Of a DNA stretch of 13,608 nucleotides, positions 6,684 through 13,098 are shown piece after piece. Made by a program: the position numbers and the translations under genes. Position 1 is the first letter of the stretch, and each line of letters begins with the position of its first letter. Under the pieces are notes generated by a model that saw only the letters and a list, made by a program, of their open reading frames with translations, had not been told where the DNA came from and did no database searches. Source of the stretch: Opitutia bacterium (GTDB lineage Bacteria; Verrucomicrobiota; Verrucomicrobiia; Opitutales; UBA953); assembly GCA_947460445.1 (NCBI GenBank), contig CANHHS010000031.1, forward strand, positions 1 through 13,608. The letters run 5' to 3'.

Positions 6684-8072
6684 ATGCACCTACGCACCCC
6701 GCTCTTCGCCATCGCGTTCTTACTAAACGTGCTAAGCGCACGTAGTGCTCAGCCAAACATCATCGTCATTATGACGGATGACCAGGGCTGGGCGGATATT
6801 GGACTGCAAGGGAAAGGCTGCGTGACACCCAACATCGACCATCTCGCATCAGAGGGTATACGCATCACCTCTTTCTACGCTACCCAGGCTGTCTGCACGT
6901 CTTCACGCACTGCACTGTTGACCGGGTGTTACCCCAACCGACTTGGCTTAGGTGGCACAGCCCTTGGACCCAAGTCCGCTAAAGGCCTAAACCCCAAAGA
7001 ACAGACCATCGCTGAACTCCTCAAGGATGCAGGCTACCATACAGCAATCAGCGGCAAGTGGCACCTCGGGGATCACGGACAATTCTTACCACCGAACCAT
7101 GGTTTCGATGAATCACTCATCCTGCCCTATTCCAATGACATGTGGCCACTCGGCCAATCACGCAACCAACCACGCGCAGGTTATCCCGATCTCTACTGGA
7201 TTGAATCCGGTGTCATCGGCGAAAAAGTTGGTACGTGGAGCGATATGGATAAAGTTCTCGGTAAACAATTCGACTGGGCAGAAGCATTTTTAAAGAAGCA
7301 GAAAGCCGATAAACCTTTCTTTCTTTATATTGCCCCTTCGATGCCGCACGTACCGCTGGGACGTAATCCTGACTACAAAGGTAAAGGCGCTACCCCGTAT
7401 GCAGAGGTCATTACAGAGATTGATACCCGCGTCGGCCAACTCCTCAAAATATTGCAAGAAACTGGAGCCGACAAACATACCTTAATCATCTATACATCGG
7501 ATAATGGCCCCTGGCTCAACTTTGGGGATCACGCAGGGTCCGCAGGCCCATTCCGTGAGGGCAAAGGTACCACCTGGGAAGGCGGCGTGCGCGTTCCCTT
7601 TGTCGCACGCTGGCCAGGCGTGATTGCGCCCAATCGCACCTCGCCTGCCCTTGCCGGCAATCTCGATGTACTGCCAACACTTGTTGAAGCGGCAGGCGCC
7701 AAGATGCCCTCACTGCCCATTGACGGTGAATCGTTCCTGCCCCTGCTCAAAGGACAACGCGAGACCGCCCGTGAAACCTTCGCCTACTACTATGGCGACA
7801 CCCTCGAAGCAGTTCGCAAAGGTAAATGGAAAATGCACCTGGCACACACTTCGCGGAGCTATGAAGGTTTAACGCCGGGCGTGGATGGTGCCCCAGGTCC
7901 GACAAAACAAGTCAAAGTAGCACCCGCACTTTACGACTTAAACAAAGACCCCGGCGAACGTAATGATGTTTCCGGAGCCAACCCTGACGTCATGGCAGAA
8001 CTCACAGAACTTGCGAAGCAGTTCCGACAAGAGATGAATAATGGAAAGCGTGAAGTGGGATCGGATAAGTAA
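6684..8072 (+). CDS. Secreted S1-family sulfatase with CTSSR maturation motif
   Basis: The protein has 462 residues with a signal peptide at about 1-22. It is an alkaline-phosphatase-superfamily sulfatase. Metal and active-site positions visible are Asp32-Asp33 (MTDDQGWADIG), Cys71 in CTSSRTALLTG (the residue converted to formylglycine), Arg75, Lys125 and His127 (GKWHLG), His222 (SMPHVP), Asp273-Asn274 (TSDNGPW) and Lys294 in FREGKGTTWEGG. The motif has Ser where the common consensus C-x-P-x-R has Pro or, less often, Ala. Conversion to formylglycine is done by a separate maturation enzyme that is not in the window. It would remove sulfate esters from a polysaccharide or oligosaccharide in the periplasm or outside. 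The gene may be co-transcribed with the HupE-like gene. It ends five bases from the stop of the second sulfatase on the other strand. Confidence 0.93.
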   Translation: MHLRTPLFAIAFLLNVLSARSAQPNIIVIMTDDQGWADIGLQGKGCVTPNIDHLASEGIRITSFYATQAVCTSSRTALLTGCYPNRLGLGGTALGPKSAKGLNPKEQTIAELLKDAGYHTAISGKWHLGDHGQFLPPNHGFDESLILPYSNDMWPLGQSRNQPRAGYPDLYWIESGVIGEKVGTWSDMDKVLGKQFDWAEAFLKKQKADKPFFLYIAPSMPHVPLGRNPDYKGKGATPYAEVITEIDTRVGQLLKILQETGADKHTLIIYTSDNGPWLNFGDHAGSAGPFREGKGTTWEGGVRVPFVARWPGVIAPNRTSPALAGNLDVLPTLVEAAGAKMPSLPIDGESFLPLLKGQRETARETFAYYYGDTLEAVRKGKWKMHLAHTSRSYEGLTPGVDGAPGPTKQVKVAPALYDLNKDPGERNDVSGANPDVMAELTELAKQFRQEMNNGKREVGSDK

Positions 8073-8077
8073 CTAGC

Positions 8078-9589
8078 TTACTCTTTCTCAACTTGTACAG
8101 GGACGTCGTTCTTCGATTCCGGACCTGGAGTCGTTCGCCCGGCCAAAATCTGCGACTCAAGTTCAACCCGCAGCTTCTTCAAATCTTCCGGTCTTTGTCT
8201 GACTAAATTGGACTGCTCTTTGGGATCTTCATTCAGGTCAAAAAGTTGTTCGATGGGCAGTCGCTGATAATCTTCGCTTTTTGCTGTTGGTTCGCTCCAA
8301 CCACCGCTCCCGCGACAGACCAAATATTTCATTGGCCCCTTACGAATACTAAAGAAGCCATTGATCGAGTGCATGATGTAGCTTTCACGTACACTTTTGA
8401 CTCTACCAAATAGTACAGGGAGTAGATTAACACTGTCTTCTCCGCCGACAGCAGGTTGTTCAACGCCAGCAGCTGCCAAACAGGTGGCATAGAGATCCGT
8501 CATGCCAGCAAGCGCGTCGGAACTGCCCTGACGGGCAATTCTGCCTGGCCAACGCACCATACAGGGAACGCGATGGCCACCCTCATAAAGATCCGCTTTA
8601 GCACCACGGAAACCTGCCGAAGCATCATGACCGGCCGCTTTTAATTCAGTAAAGTTTGCAGCCGGCGAACATCCATTATCGGACGTAAAAATAACTAAAG
8701 TGTTTTCAGACCTGCCTGTTTCACGGAGCGCCATCAATATTCGGCCGACAGAGTTGTCGGTCTCCATCACAAAGTCAGCGTAAGCATTAATGCCACTACG
8801 TCCTTTCCACTTTTCGGAAGGTGCGATCGGCGTATGTGGCGAAGGCAATGGGATGTAGAGGAAAAGCGGCCGTGTGTCCTCGCGACATTTCCGAAGCTCG
8901 GCAATGGCACGTACAGTTACAGTTTCAAGCAAGTCTTCGGCCTTCCAGCCAGGTGCCGCCGGCCCGATACGTTTCGGCATAATGGAGTCGCCGAATTTTT
9001 CGACTGGCTCAACTACACTCTGATTGCCTTCGAGCATAACGTACGGGGGCATATCAGCTGAGGCAGCTACGCCATAGAATGTCTCGAAACCTAAATCCAA
9101 AGGACCGCCCGTAAATGGTGCAGAGTAATTCGGCTTCCCCTTCGCATCCTTAGCCCAATCTAAACCCAGATGCCATTTTCCGACACAAGCAGTACGGTAG
9201 CCAGACGCTTTAAGTGCAGAGGCGACTGTAGGCCGTGTCGAGGGGATGAGAGGCTTACTGTCCCCGTTGAGGACAGACGACTGGAGGCGACTCCGCCAAG
9301 CGTAACGCCCCGTTAAAAGTCCATACCGCGTTGGCGAACAGACAGAAGAGTTGGTATGAAAATCCGTGAGTCGGGTACTCTCAGTTGCAAAGCCATCCAG
9401 GTAAGGCGTGCGTATGCGACAACCCATCGAGAGCGCAGAGACGTCTCCCGTACCAAGGTCGTCGGCGAGGAATATGAGGATAGTTGGACGATTATCTGTC
9501 GCTGCTTTTGCCAGAGTGGCCAAAGCCCAAAGCCATAAACATATGCGACGCAGAGGCACCATAGAGTAAGTAATTCTGGCAAAATGCAT
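8078..9589 (-). CDS. Secreted S1-family sulfatase with canonical CSPTR motif
   Basis: The protein has 503 residues from the ATG at 9589. A second ATG at 9562 (residue 10) gives a tidier signal peptide (VPLRRICLWLWALATLAKA) and may be the true start; neither has a Shine-Dalgarno sequence. Sulfatase landmarks are Asp43-Asp44 (LADDLGTGD), the formylglycine site C84-S-P-T-R with YGLLTGRY following, GKWHLG (137-142), His252 (SPHTP), SDNGCSP (303-309) and GFRGAKADLYEGGHRVP (326-341). The SDNGCSPAANF segment resembles GalNAc-6-sulfatase and arylsulfatase-A-like bacterial sulfatases. It is not a recent duplicate of the neighbouring sulfatase: the active-site context and insertions differ. Its start region faces the FucU-like gene across a 64-base divergent intergenic region with an inverted repeat. 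Confidence 0.93.
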   Translation of the reverse strand: MHFARITYSMVPLRRICLWLWALATLAKAATDNRPTILIFLADDLGTGDVSALSMGCRIRTPYLDGFATESTRLTDFHTNSSVCSPTRYGLLTGRYAWRSRLQSSVLNGDSKPLIPSTRPTVASALKASGYRTACVGKWHLGLDWAKDAKGKPNYSAPFTGGPLDLGFETFYGVAASADMPPYVMLEGNQSVVEPVEKFGDSIMPKRIGPAAPGWKAEDLLETVTVRAIAELRKCREDTRPLFLYIPLPSPHTPIAPSEKWKGRSGINAYADFVMETDNSVGRILMALRETGRSENTLVIFTSDNGCSPAANFTELKAAGHDASAGFRGAKADLYEGGHRVPCMVRWPGRIARQGSSDALAGMTDLYATCLAAAGVEQPAVGGEDSVNLLPVLFGRVKSVRESYIMHSINGFFSIRKGPMKYLVCRGSGGWSEPTAKSEDYQRLPIEQLFDLNEDPKEQSNLVRQRPEDLKKLRVELESQILAGRTTPGPESKNDVPVQVEKE

Positions 9590-9595
9590 TTTAAG

Positions 9596-9624
9596 GGCAA
9601 GCCACAGTTGAGCCTCGGCTTGCC
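9596..9624. promoter_or_regulatory. Inverted repeat between divergent sulfatase 2 and FucU-like genes
   Basis: A perfect 8-bp inverted repeat, GGCAAGCC (9596-9603) and GGCTTGCC (9617-9624), has a 13-base spacer. It lies in the 64-base region between the two divergent genes, and the half-site centres are 21 bases apart, about two helical turns. That geometry fits a dimeric regulator site controlling both genes. A transcript hairpin is the alternative; no T tract follows on either strand. Confidence 0.4.
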
Positions 9625-9653
9625 ATTATCAAAGAGACTATCCACTTTTCAGC

Positions 9654-10094
9654 GTGCTTAAATCACACTTACTCCATCCGGAAATCTTAGCAACGTTAGG
9701 ACGCGCAGGCCACGGCTCCAAAGTCCTCATCGCCGACGGAAATTATCCCGCATCGACGACACTGGGTCCCAGCGCACGATTGGTACACTTGAATTTAGCA
9801 CCCGGGAAATTGACGGTTACCGAAGTGCTCGAGGTATTGACCACTGCCATCCCTATCGAACAAGCCAGCGTGATGGATACGTTGAAGTCAGGCCCCTATG
9901 CTACCAAAGAAGATCCTGCGATTTGGTCAGAGTTTCGTAAACTTCTGACCGCATCGGGAATCTCTGAATTAACTAAAATTGAGCGCCTGGCTTTTTATGA
10001 AGCGAGTCGCCAGGCCGACGTCGCCCTTGTGATCCAGACAGGCGAGCAGCGTATCTACGCCAACCTTTTACTCACAATTGGTGTGGTGAAGTAA
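9654..10094 (+). CDS. FucU/RbsD-family sugar mutarotase (L-fucose mutarotase-like)
   Basis: The protein has 146 residues from a GTG start at 9654. RbsD/FucU proteins interconvert anomers or pyranose/furanose forms of sugars before phosphorylation or isomerisation. The N terminus (MLKSHLLHPEILATLGRAGHG) and the C-terminal block RLAFYEASRQADVALVIQTGEQRIYANLLL follow FucU more closely than RbsD, especially the AFYE segment. His20, Asp28 (in IADGNYP), Tyr135 and Asn137 match active-site positions known from RbsD/FucU. The usual GHGD is GHGS here, so an acidic residue is missing at 22. Next to two sulfatases this suggests handling of fucose from a sulfated fucan, but no fucose isomerase, kinase or permease is visible. 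The protein has no signal peptide, so it is cytoplasmic. Confidence 0.85.
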   Translation: MLKSHLLHPEILATLGRAGHGSKVLIADGNYPASTTLGPSARLVHLNLAPGKLTVTEVLEVLTTAIPIEQASVMDTLKSGPYATKEDPAIWSEFRKLLTASGISELTKIERLAFYEASRQADVALVIQTGEQRIYANLLLTIGVVK

Positions 10095-10116
10095 GGCGAG
10101 GCCTTCACACCCGAGA

Positions 10117-10902
10117 CTACCGACGACCCCACAACGTCTTCGTTTGTGGAAAACGTTTATGACAAAAGTCGTATACGTGAGAATAAAAATTGGTTATTTC
10201 TGCGTGTAATTCATCGGGAATCGCTTCGCTCTTATTGGCGTACGCATTAACCGTTTTTTCCGCAAAGGATATATCTGGGTCTACGCCACAGAATTTCGAC
10301 AACTCGACAATCTTTTCGGGCGCAAACATTTCTTCATAAATCCCGTAATAAATTTTGTCGGGCGTAAATACGCTCTCAAGTTGCCTGATGGTTTTGTCGT
10401 ACTCAGTTCTAAAACTAAAAGCAGTGGTAGCGTAGTATCGACGGAGGAGCTCTGCGTCGCCCTCGGTTAAGCCTAATTTACGCTTCTCCATCCGCGAGTG
10501 ACTCCAGCACCTTTGAAACGGATCACGCATTTGAAAAACAACTTTAACATCAAATCCTTTGTTCTCGAGACGTTGTTTGATGACCTTAAATTGTGCTGCT
10601 TGAAGACCCGCATACGAAGGCGTAATATCGCCGGTAGAATCGACATCTCCTTTGATGAGTCGTGAAAAGTATCGTTCGTAGGCACCAGGGATTCTTTGCA
10701 TCTCAAATTGAGTACAGCCTTTAATCGAAAACCGAGGTACGTAACGTAGATAGTTACGGCATTCTTTTATATATAAGGCGTCCCAAATATGGTACTCCTT
10801 AGTCGGGCCAAAATCGAAGTTAGGGTATCGCGATAGGTAACTGTGTAGCCAAGTCGTCCCAGTCTTTTGTGCGCCAACCCCAAGGAAAAACTTTTTCTTC
10901 AT
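10117..10902 (-). CDS. PAPS-dependent sulfotransferase domain protein
   Basis: The protein has 261 residues with no signal peptide, so it is probably cytoplasmic. The N-terminal GAQKTGTTWLHSYL (10-23) is the 5'-phosphosulfate-binding loop, and RDPFQRCWSHSRME (126-139) is the 3'-phosphate-binding segment with Arg126 and Ser134. GDVDSTGDITPSYAG (85-99) is typical of bacterial carbohydrate-type sulfotransferases related to heparan sulfate sulfotransferases. It would transfer sulfate from PAPS to a glycan, lipid or small molecule; the acceptor is unknown. Base composition stands out: hand counts give 19/60 GC at 10141-10200, 23/60 at 10321-10380 and 22/60 at 10501-10560, against 35/60 at 7681-7740 in sulfatase 1. 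This is compatible with horizontal acquisition. It starts 20 bases after the glutaredoxin gene. Confidence 0.88.
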   Translation of the reverse strand: MKKKFFLGVGAQKTGTTWLHSYLSRYPNFDFGPTKEYHIWDALYIKECRNYLRYVPRFSIKGCTQFEMQRIPGAYERYFSRLIKGDVDSTGDITPSYAGLQAAQFKVIKQRLENKGFDVKVVFQMRDPFQRCWSHSRMEKRKLGLTEGDAELLRRYYATTAFSFRTEYDKTIRQLESVFTPDKIYYGIYEEMFAPEKIVELSKFCGVDPDISFAEKTVNAYANKSEAIPDELHAEITNFYSHVYDFCHKRFPQTKTLWGRR

Positions 10903-10922
10903 AAATATACGAGTCTCTGCGC

Positions 10923-11195
10923 TTAGAGCTTAAGTCCGATCTCAGCACACACTGTCGGCTTGGATTTCGCCCAATCCGTAAATTCTTCTACGCTAAAGTC
11001 GGCCTTAACAGCATTACCGTGCTGGAATGTCGGACACTTTGTTTGCCCGCTTACTTTTACCATCTGCTTCATATCGGTGGGCGAAGCAATGACATCGCGG
11101 ATATCAAGGCGGACACCTTTGGTTTTAAAATAATCCAAAGCGCTCACGCACCAAGGACAACTAGGCTTAATGTAGAGAATGGGAAGTTTGCTCAT
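10923..11195 (-). CDS. Glutaredoxin-family protein (CPWC)
   Basis: The protein has 90 residues, the size of a single-domain glutaredoxin or NrdH-type redoxin. The fold signature is LPILYIKPSCPWCVSALDYF with active site C13-P-W-C16, and a cis-proline loop TKCPTF (52-57). The common glutaredoxin motif is CPYC; CPWC is a recognised variant. Cys54 directly before the cis-proline, where Val or Thr is usual, is a third cysteine near the active site. The C-terminal half (ADFSVEEFTDWAKS) replaces the usual Gly-Gly glutathione-binding segment with an Asp-Phe form, so glutathione may not be its reductant. No signal peptide is present. It lies 13 bases after the small lipoprotein gene and 20 before the sulfotransferase gene. 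Confidence 0.9.
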   Translation of the reverse strand: MSKLPILYIKPSCPWCVSALDYFKTKGVRLDIRDVIASPTDMKQMVKVSGQTKCPTFQHGNAVKADFSVEEFTDWAKSKPTVCAEIGLKL

Positions 11196-11208
11196 AATTT
11201 AAAATTTA

Positions 11209-11472
11209 TTAACGAGAAGGAACTTTGGGTGATTTTTGGTTATTCTCATACTTGAATTCCGGGACAGGACCGCCACCAAAAGGGCCAACCCTTTGCTTAA
11301 CCGTGCCATCATTCAAGGTATCATTCTGGTAATCTTTAGCACCATCATCACGGACATGATTAGGATTCGATGGATGGTTCCCTGATGACAGGATTTCGTC
11401 GTCACTGTTGCACGCCGTTAGAGACAGCATGAAGCCGAACATACAAGCGCGCGTGGCTGTATTCCGAGTCAT
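11209..11472 (-). CDS. Small putative lipoprotein of unknown function
   Basis: The protein has 87 residues and I do not recognise the family. MTRNTATRACMFGFMLSLTAC is a lipoprotein signal peptide: a positively charged start, a short hydrophobic core and lipobox LTAC, so Cys21 would be the lipidated residue. The mature part of about 66 residues is rich in Asp, Asn, Gly and Pro (for example SGNHPSNPNHVRDDG and VGPFGGGPVPEF) with few hydrophobic residues, so it is probably unfolded or extended. An internal Met at 11 would leave too short a leader. It lies 17 bases after the beta-barrel gene and 13 before the glutaredoxin gene, which argues for a real gene in one transcript. Confidence 0.65.
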   Translation of the reverse strand: MTRNTATRACMFGFMLSLTACNSDDEILSSGNHPSNPNHVRDDGAKDYQNDTLNDGTVKQRVGPFGGGPVPEFKYENNQKSPKVPSR

Positions 11473-11489
11473 GCGGCAGAAGAAGGTTC

Positions 11490-12083
11490 TTAGAAACTAT
11501 ACTTTGCACCCAAGGTCCACGTGCTCTTGGCACCAGCTTGACCGAGCATGGTATCTTCAGCTGCGTAGGTTGCATTGATCGTCAATCCGCGGGTAACTTC
11601 GTAGCCGCCGGAGAACACGGTCGCGGTAACATCTTTGACGTCGCCAGCATTGAGGGTGTGGGCGACGGCGATTCCGAGGTTAAAGGATGTCGCGAGGCGA
11701 ATGTCGTATGCCAAGGTAAAGATATTTTGCTCTACACTCAAGGAGTCGCCGCTGACTTTACCGCGAGCATAAATCGCACTGAGGGTGCCTTGGCCGTAGC
11801 GCTCTGAGGTACCGATACCGTAGACGAATTGGTGTTCACTGAGGTCAGTAACGTCGACTTTAACATCATGACGCGACACCGCTAAGAAGTAGCTCTCTGT
11901 AAGGTGCAGTCGGCCAGCGACGCCGTAGCCAGAGTAGTCATTCGTATCCGTCGCGACCGCACCATAGTAAGCCTCTACCGAAACGTTGTAGGAGGCATTA
12001 TTACTAATCTGGACAGAGGCCCGTTGGGCTGAAACCACCGCGGCGCAGGAACTCAAAGCAAGGATCGATAACGTGTGTTTCAT
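11490..12083 (-). CDS. Small outer-membrane beta-barrel protein of unknown function
   Basis: The protein has 197 residues. A signal peptide covers 1-19 (cut after VVSA). The mature chain is made of alternating polar/hydrophobic strands with aromatic girdle residues (VSVEAYYGAVA, GYGVAGRLHL, YFLAVSRHDV, QFVYGIGTSERYG, GTLSAIYARG, NIFTLAYDIRL, NLGIAVAHTL, TATVFSGGYEV, LTINATYAAED, STWTLGAKYSF). It ends in Phe as BAM-inserted barrels do. The strand count suggests 8-10 strands, too small for a general porin. I cannot name a ligand or family. A weak GGTGA lies about 9 bases before the ATG, and a terminator for the opposing upstream unit lies about 80 bases further back, so this gene probably heads its own transcript with the lipoprotein, glutaredoxin and sulfotransferase genes. 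Confidence 0.8.
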   Translation of the reverse strand: MKHTLSILALSSCAAVVSAQRASVQISNNASYNVSVEAYYGAVATDTNDYSGYGVAGRLHLTESYFLAVSRHDVKVDVTDLSEHQFVYGIGTSERYGQGTLSAIYARGKVSGDSLSVEQNIFTLAYDIRLATSFNLGIAVAHTLNAGDVKDVTATVFSGGYEVTRGLTINATYAAEDTMLGQAGAKSTWTLGAKYSF

Positions 12084-12161
12084 AGTACCGTCACCCTATG
12101 CCTATATTGAGTCAGGGGAAGGATAGAACACTTCCAGACCAGCCGCGATCCACCCAGGTAC

Positions 12162-12183
12162 AAAAAAGGGCCGCAAGGCCCTT
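12162..12183 (-). terminator. Intrinsic terminator between tRNA/remnant and the beta-barrel gene
   Basis: On the minus strand a 7-bp stem AAGGGCC/GGCCCTT (12177-12183 with 12166-12172) and a 4-base loop runs into six T residues (12162-12167). It follows the pentapeptide remnant, whose stop codon begins at 12218, and insulates the beta-barrel gene from readthrough. Confidence 0.88.
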
Positions 12184-12215
12184 TAGGTGTGAGACTAGCA
12201 ATGCCTCAACTCAGA

Positions 12216-12415
12216 TTATCTGACCTTACCAGAGGAGAGATAGGTCGGAGTGTTGTATGCGTCCAAGATATTCAATCCACCGGACTTAGACATGAAATCT
12301 GCGCGATTTTTATAGGATACGCGCATCGAATTTATGTCCGCATTGTAGAAGTTGGCACCCGTCAACTTCGCCTGCAGGAGGTTCGAAGTGTATATAGCAC
12401 ATAGTGGTGATGAAG
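12216..12415 (-). pseudogene. 3' remnant of a pentapeptide-repeat protein gene
   Basis: A minus-strand frame ending in TAA at 12216-12218 encodes LLQAKLTGANFYNADINSM followed by a non-repeat tail ending LDAYNTPTYLSSGKVR. The units AKLTG-ANFYN-ADINS match the A(D/N)Lxx pentapeptide pattern that folds as a right-handed beta-helix. The similarity begins at about 12380. Upstream the frame runs straight into the tRNA, and the only start there is a TTG inside the tRNA, so the 5' part of the gene is missing. The first in-frame ATG (12326) would leave only 36 residues. It is followed by a good terminator, as the end of a real gene would be. The call rests on three repeats and is tentative; a short expressed peptide cannot be excluded. 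Confidence 0.5.
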
Positions 12416-12488
<73 letters not shown>

Positions 12489-12525
12489 TAAATCAACTGC
12501 GGCCGTACAACCTTAGCGGCTGCCG

Positions 12526-12550
12526 GCCCAACCTATCGGGTAGGCTGGGC
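12526..12550. other. Stem-loop between EVE-domain gene and tRNA
   Basis: The arms 12526-12535 and 12541-12550 pair over 10 bp with one mismatch around a TCGGG loop. No T tract follows on either strand, so it is not a standard intrinsic terminator. It lies in the 133-base gap between the EVE-domain gene and the tRNA, where it could slow or process transcripts. Otherwise I see nothing definite in that gap; a tRNA promoter must be there but no good -35/-10 pair stands out. Confidence 0.35.
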
Positions 12551-12621
12551 AAGAGGTGCATGAGGGAGGACAATCCACAAAACCATCAAAGTCGAAAATC
12601 GCTTAAAGGAAAGACCCAATC

Positions 12622-13098
12622 TTAGCGACCAAGGCGCTGGATGACATTACACTCGGTCGCAGTTACTGGCGTGATCGAAAGACGATTCCCAGGACGTAGC
12701 ATGACCATGGACGACAATTTCTGTTCAGCGCGTAACATTGTCAGAGTGACCGGCCGTGCAAAGTCGGCATCCCAGGCAACATCCACCAACCACCACACAG
12801 GCTTATCCTTGGTCGCACGTGGCTCAAAGCTGTCATGCTTTCGATCAAACTGAGTGGGATCTGGATAAGGCTTCGAGGCGACACGACCCAATCCCTGCAC
12901 ACCGGGTTCTTCACACGACGAATGATAAAATAAAACAAGGTCACCCACCCTCATCTCATCGCGCATAAAATTGCGTGCCTGATAATTACGCACACCGCTC
13001 CAGGGCTCGCTCTTACATTTACGCAAATCGGCAAACGAGAATACATCGGGCTCTGACTTCATTAGCCAAGCGCGAGCGGCGGCAGCGGACTTACTCAT
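12622..13098 (-). CDS. EVE-domain protein (THYN1-like)
   Basis: The protein has 158 residues, one EVE domain of the PUA-like superfamily. Diagnostic blocks are WLMKSEPDVFSFADL (11-25), WSGVRNYQARNFMRDEMRVGDLVLFYHSS (33-61), GRVASKPYPDPTQFD (71-85) and PVWWLVDV (100-107). EVE domains bind modified bases in nucleic acid, and fused versions occur in modification-dependent restriction enzymes. This stand-alone, short form is a common conserved housekeeping type and shows no nuclease or McrB partner, so I would not call it a defence gene. Its ATG overlaps the stop of the TatD-like gene as ATGA (13095-13098), so the two are translationally coupled. Confidence 0.92.
   Translation of the reverse strand: MSKSAAAARAWLMKSEPDVFSFADLRKCKSEPWSGVRNYQARNFMRDEMRVGDLVLFYHSSCEEPGVQGLGRVASKPYPDPTQFDRKHDSFEPRATKDKPVWWLVDVAWDADFARPVTLTMLRAEQKLSSMVMLRPGNRLSITPVTATECNVIQRLGR

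Noticed and set aside
10086..10108. Possible bidirectional terminator between the FucU-like and sulfotransferase genes
   Set aside because: GTGAAG and CTTCAC form only a 6-bp stem with an 11-base loop and no T tract follows on either strand.
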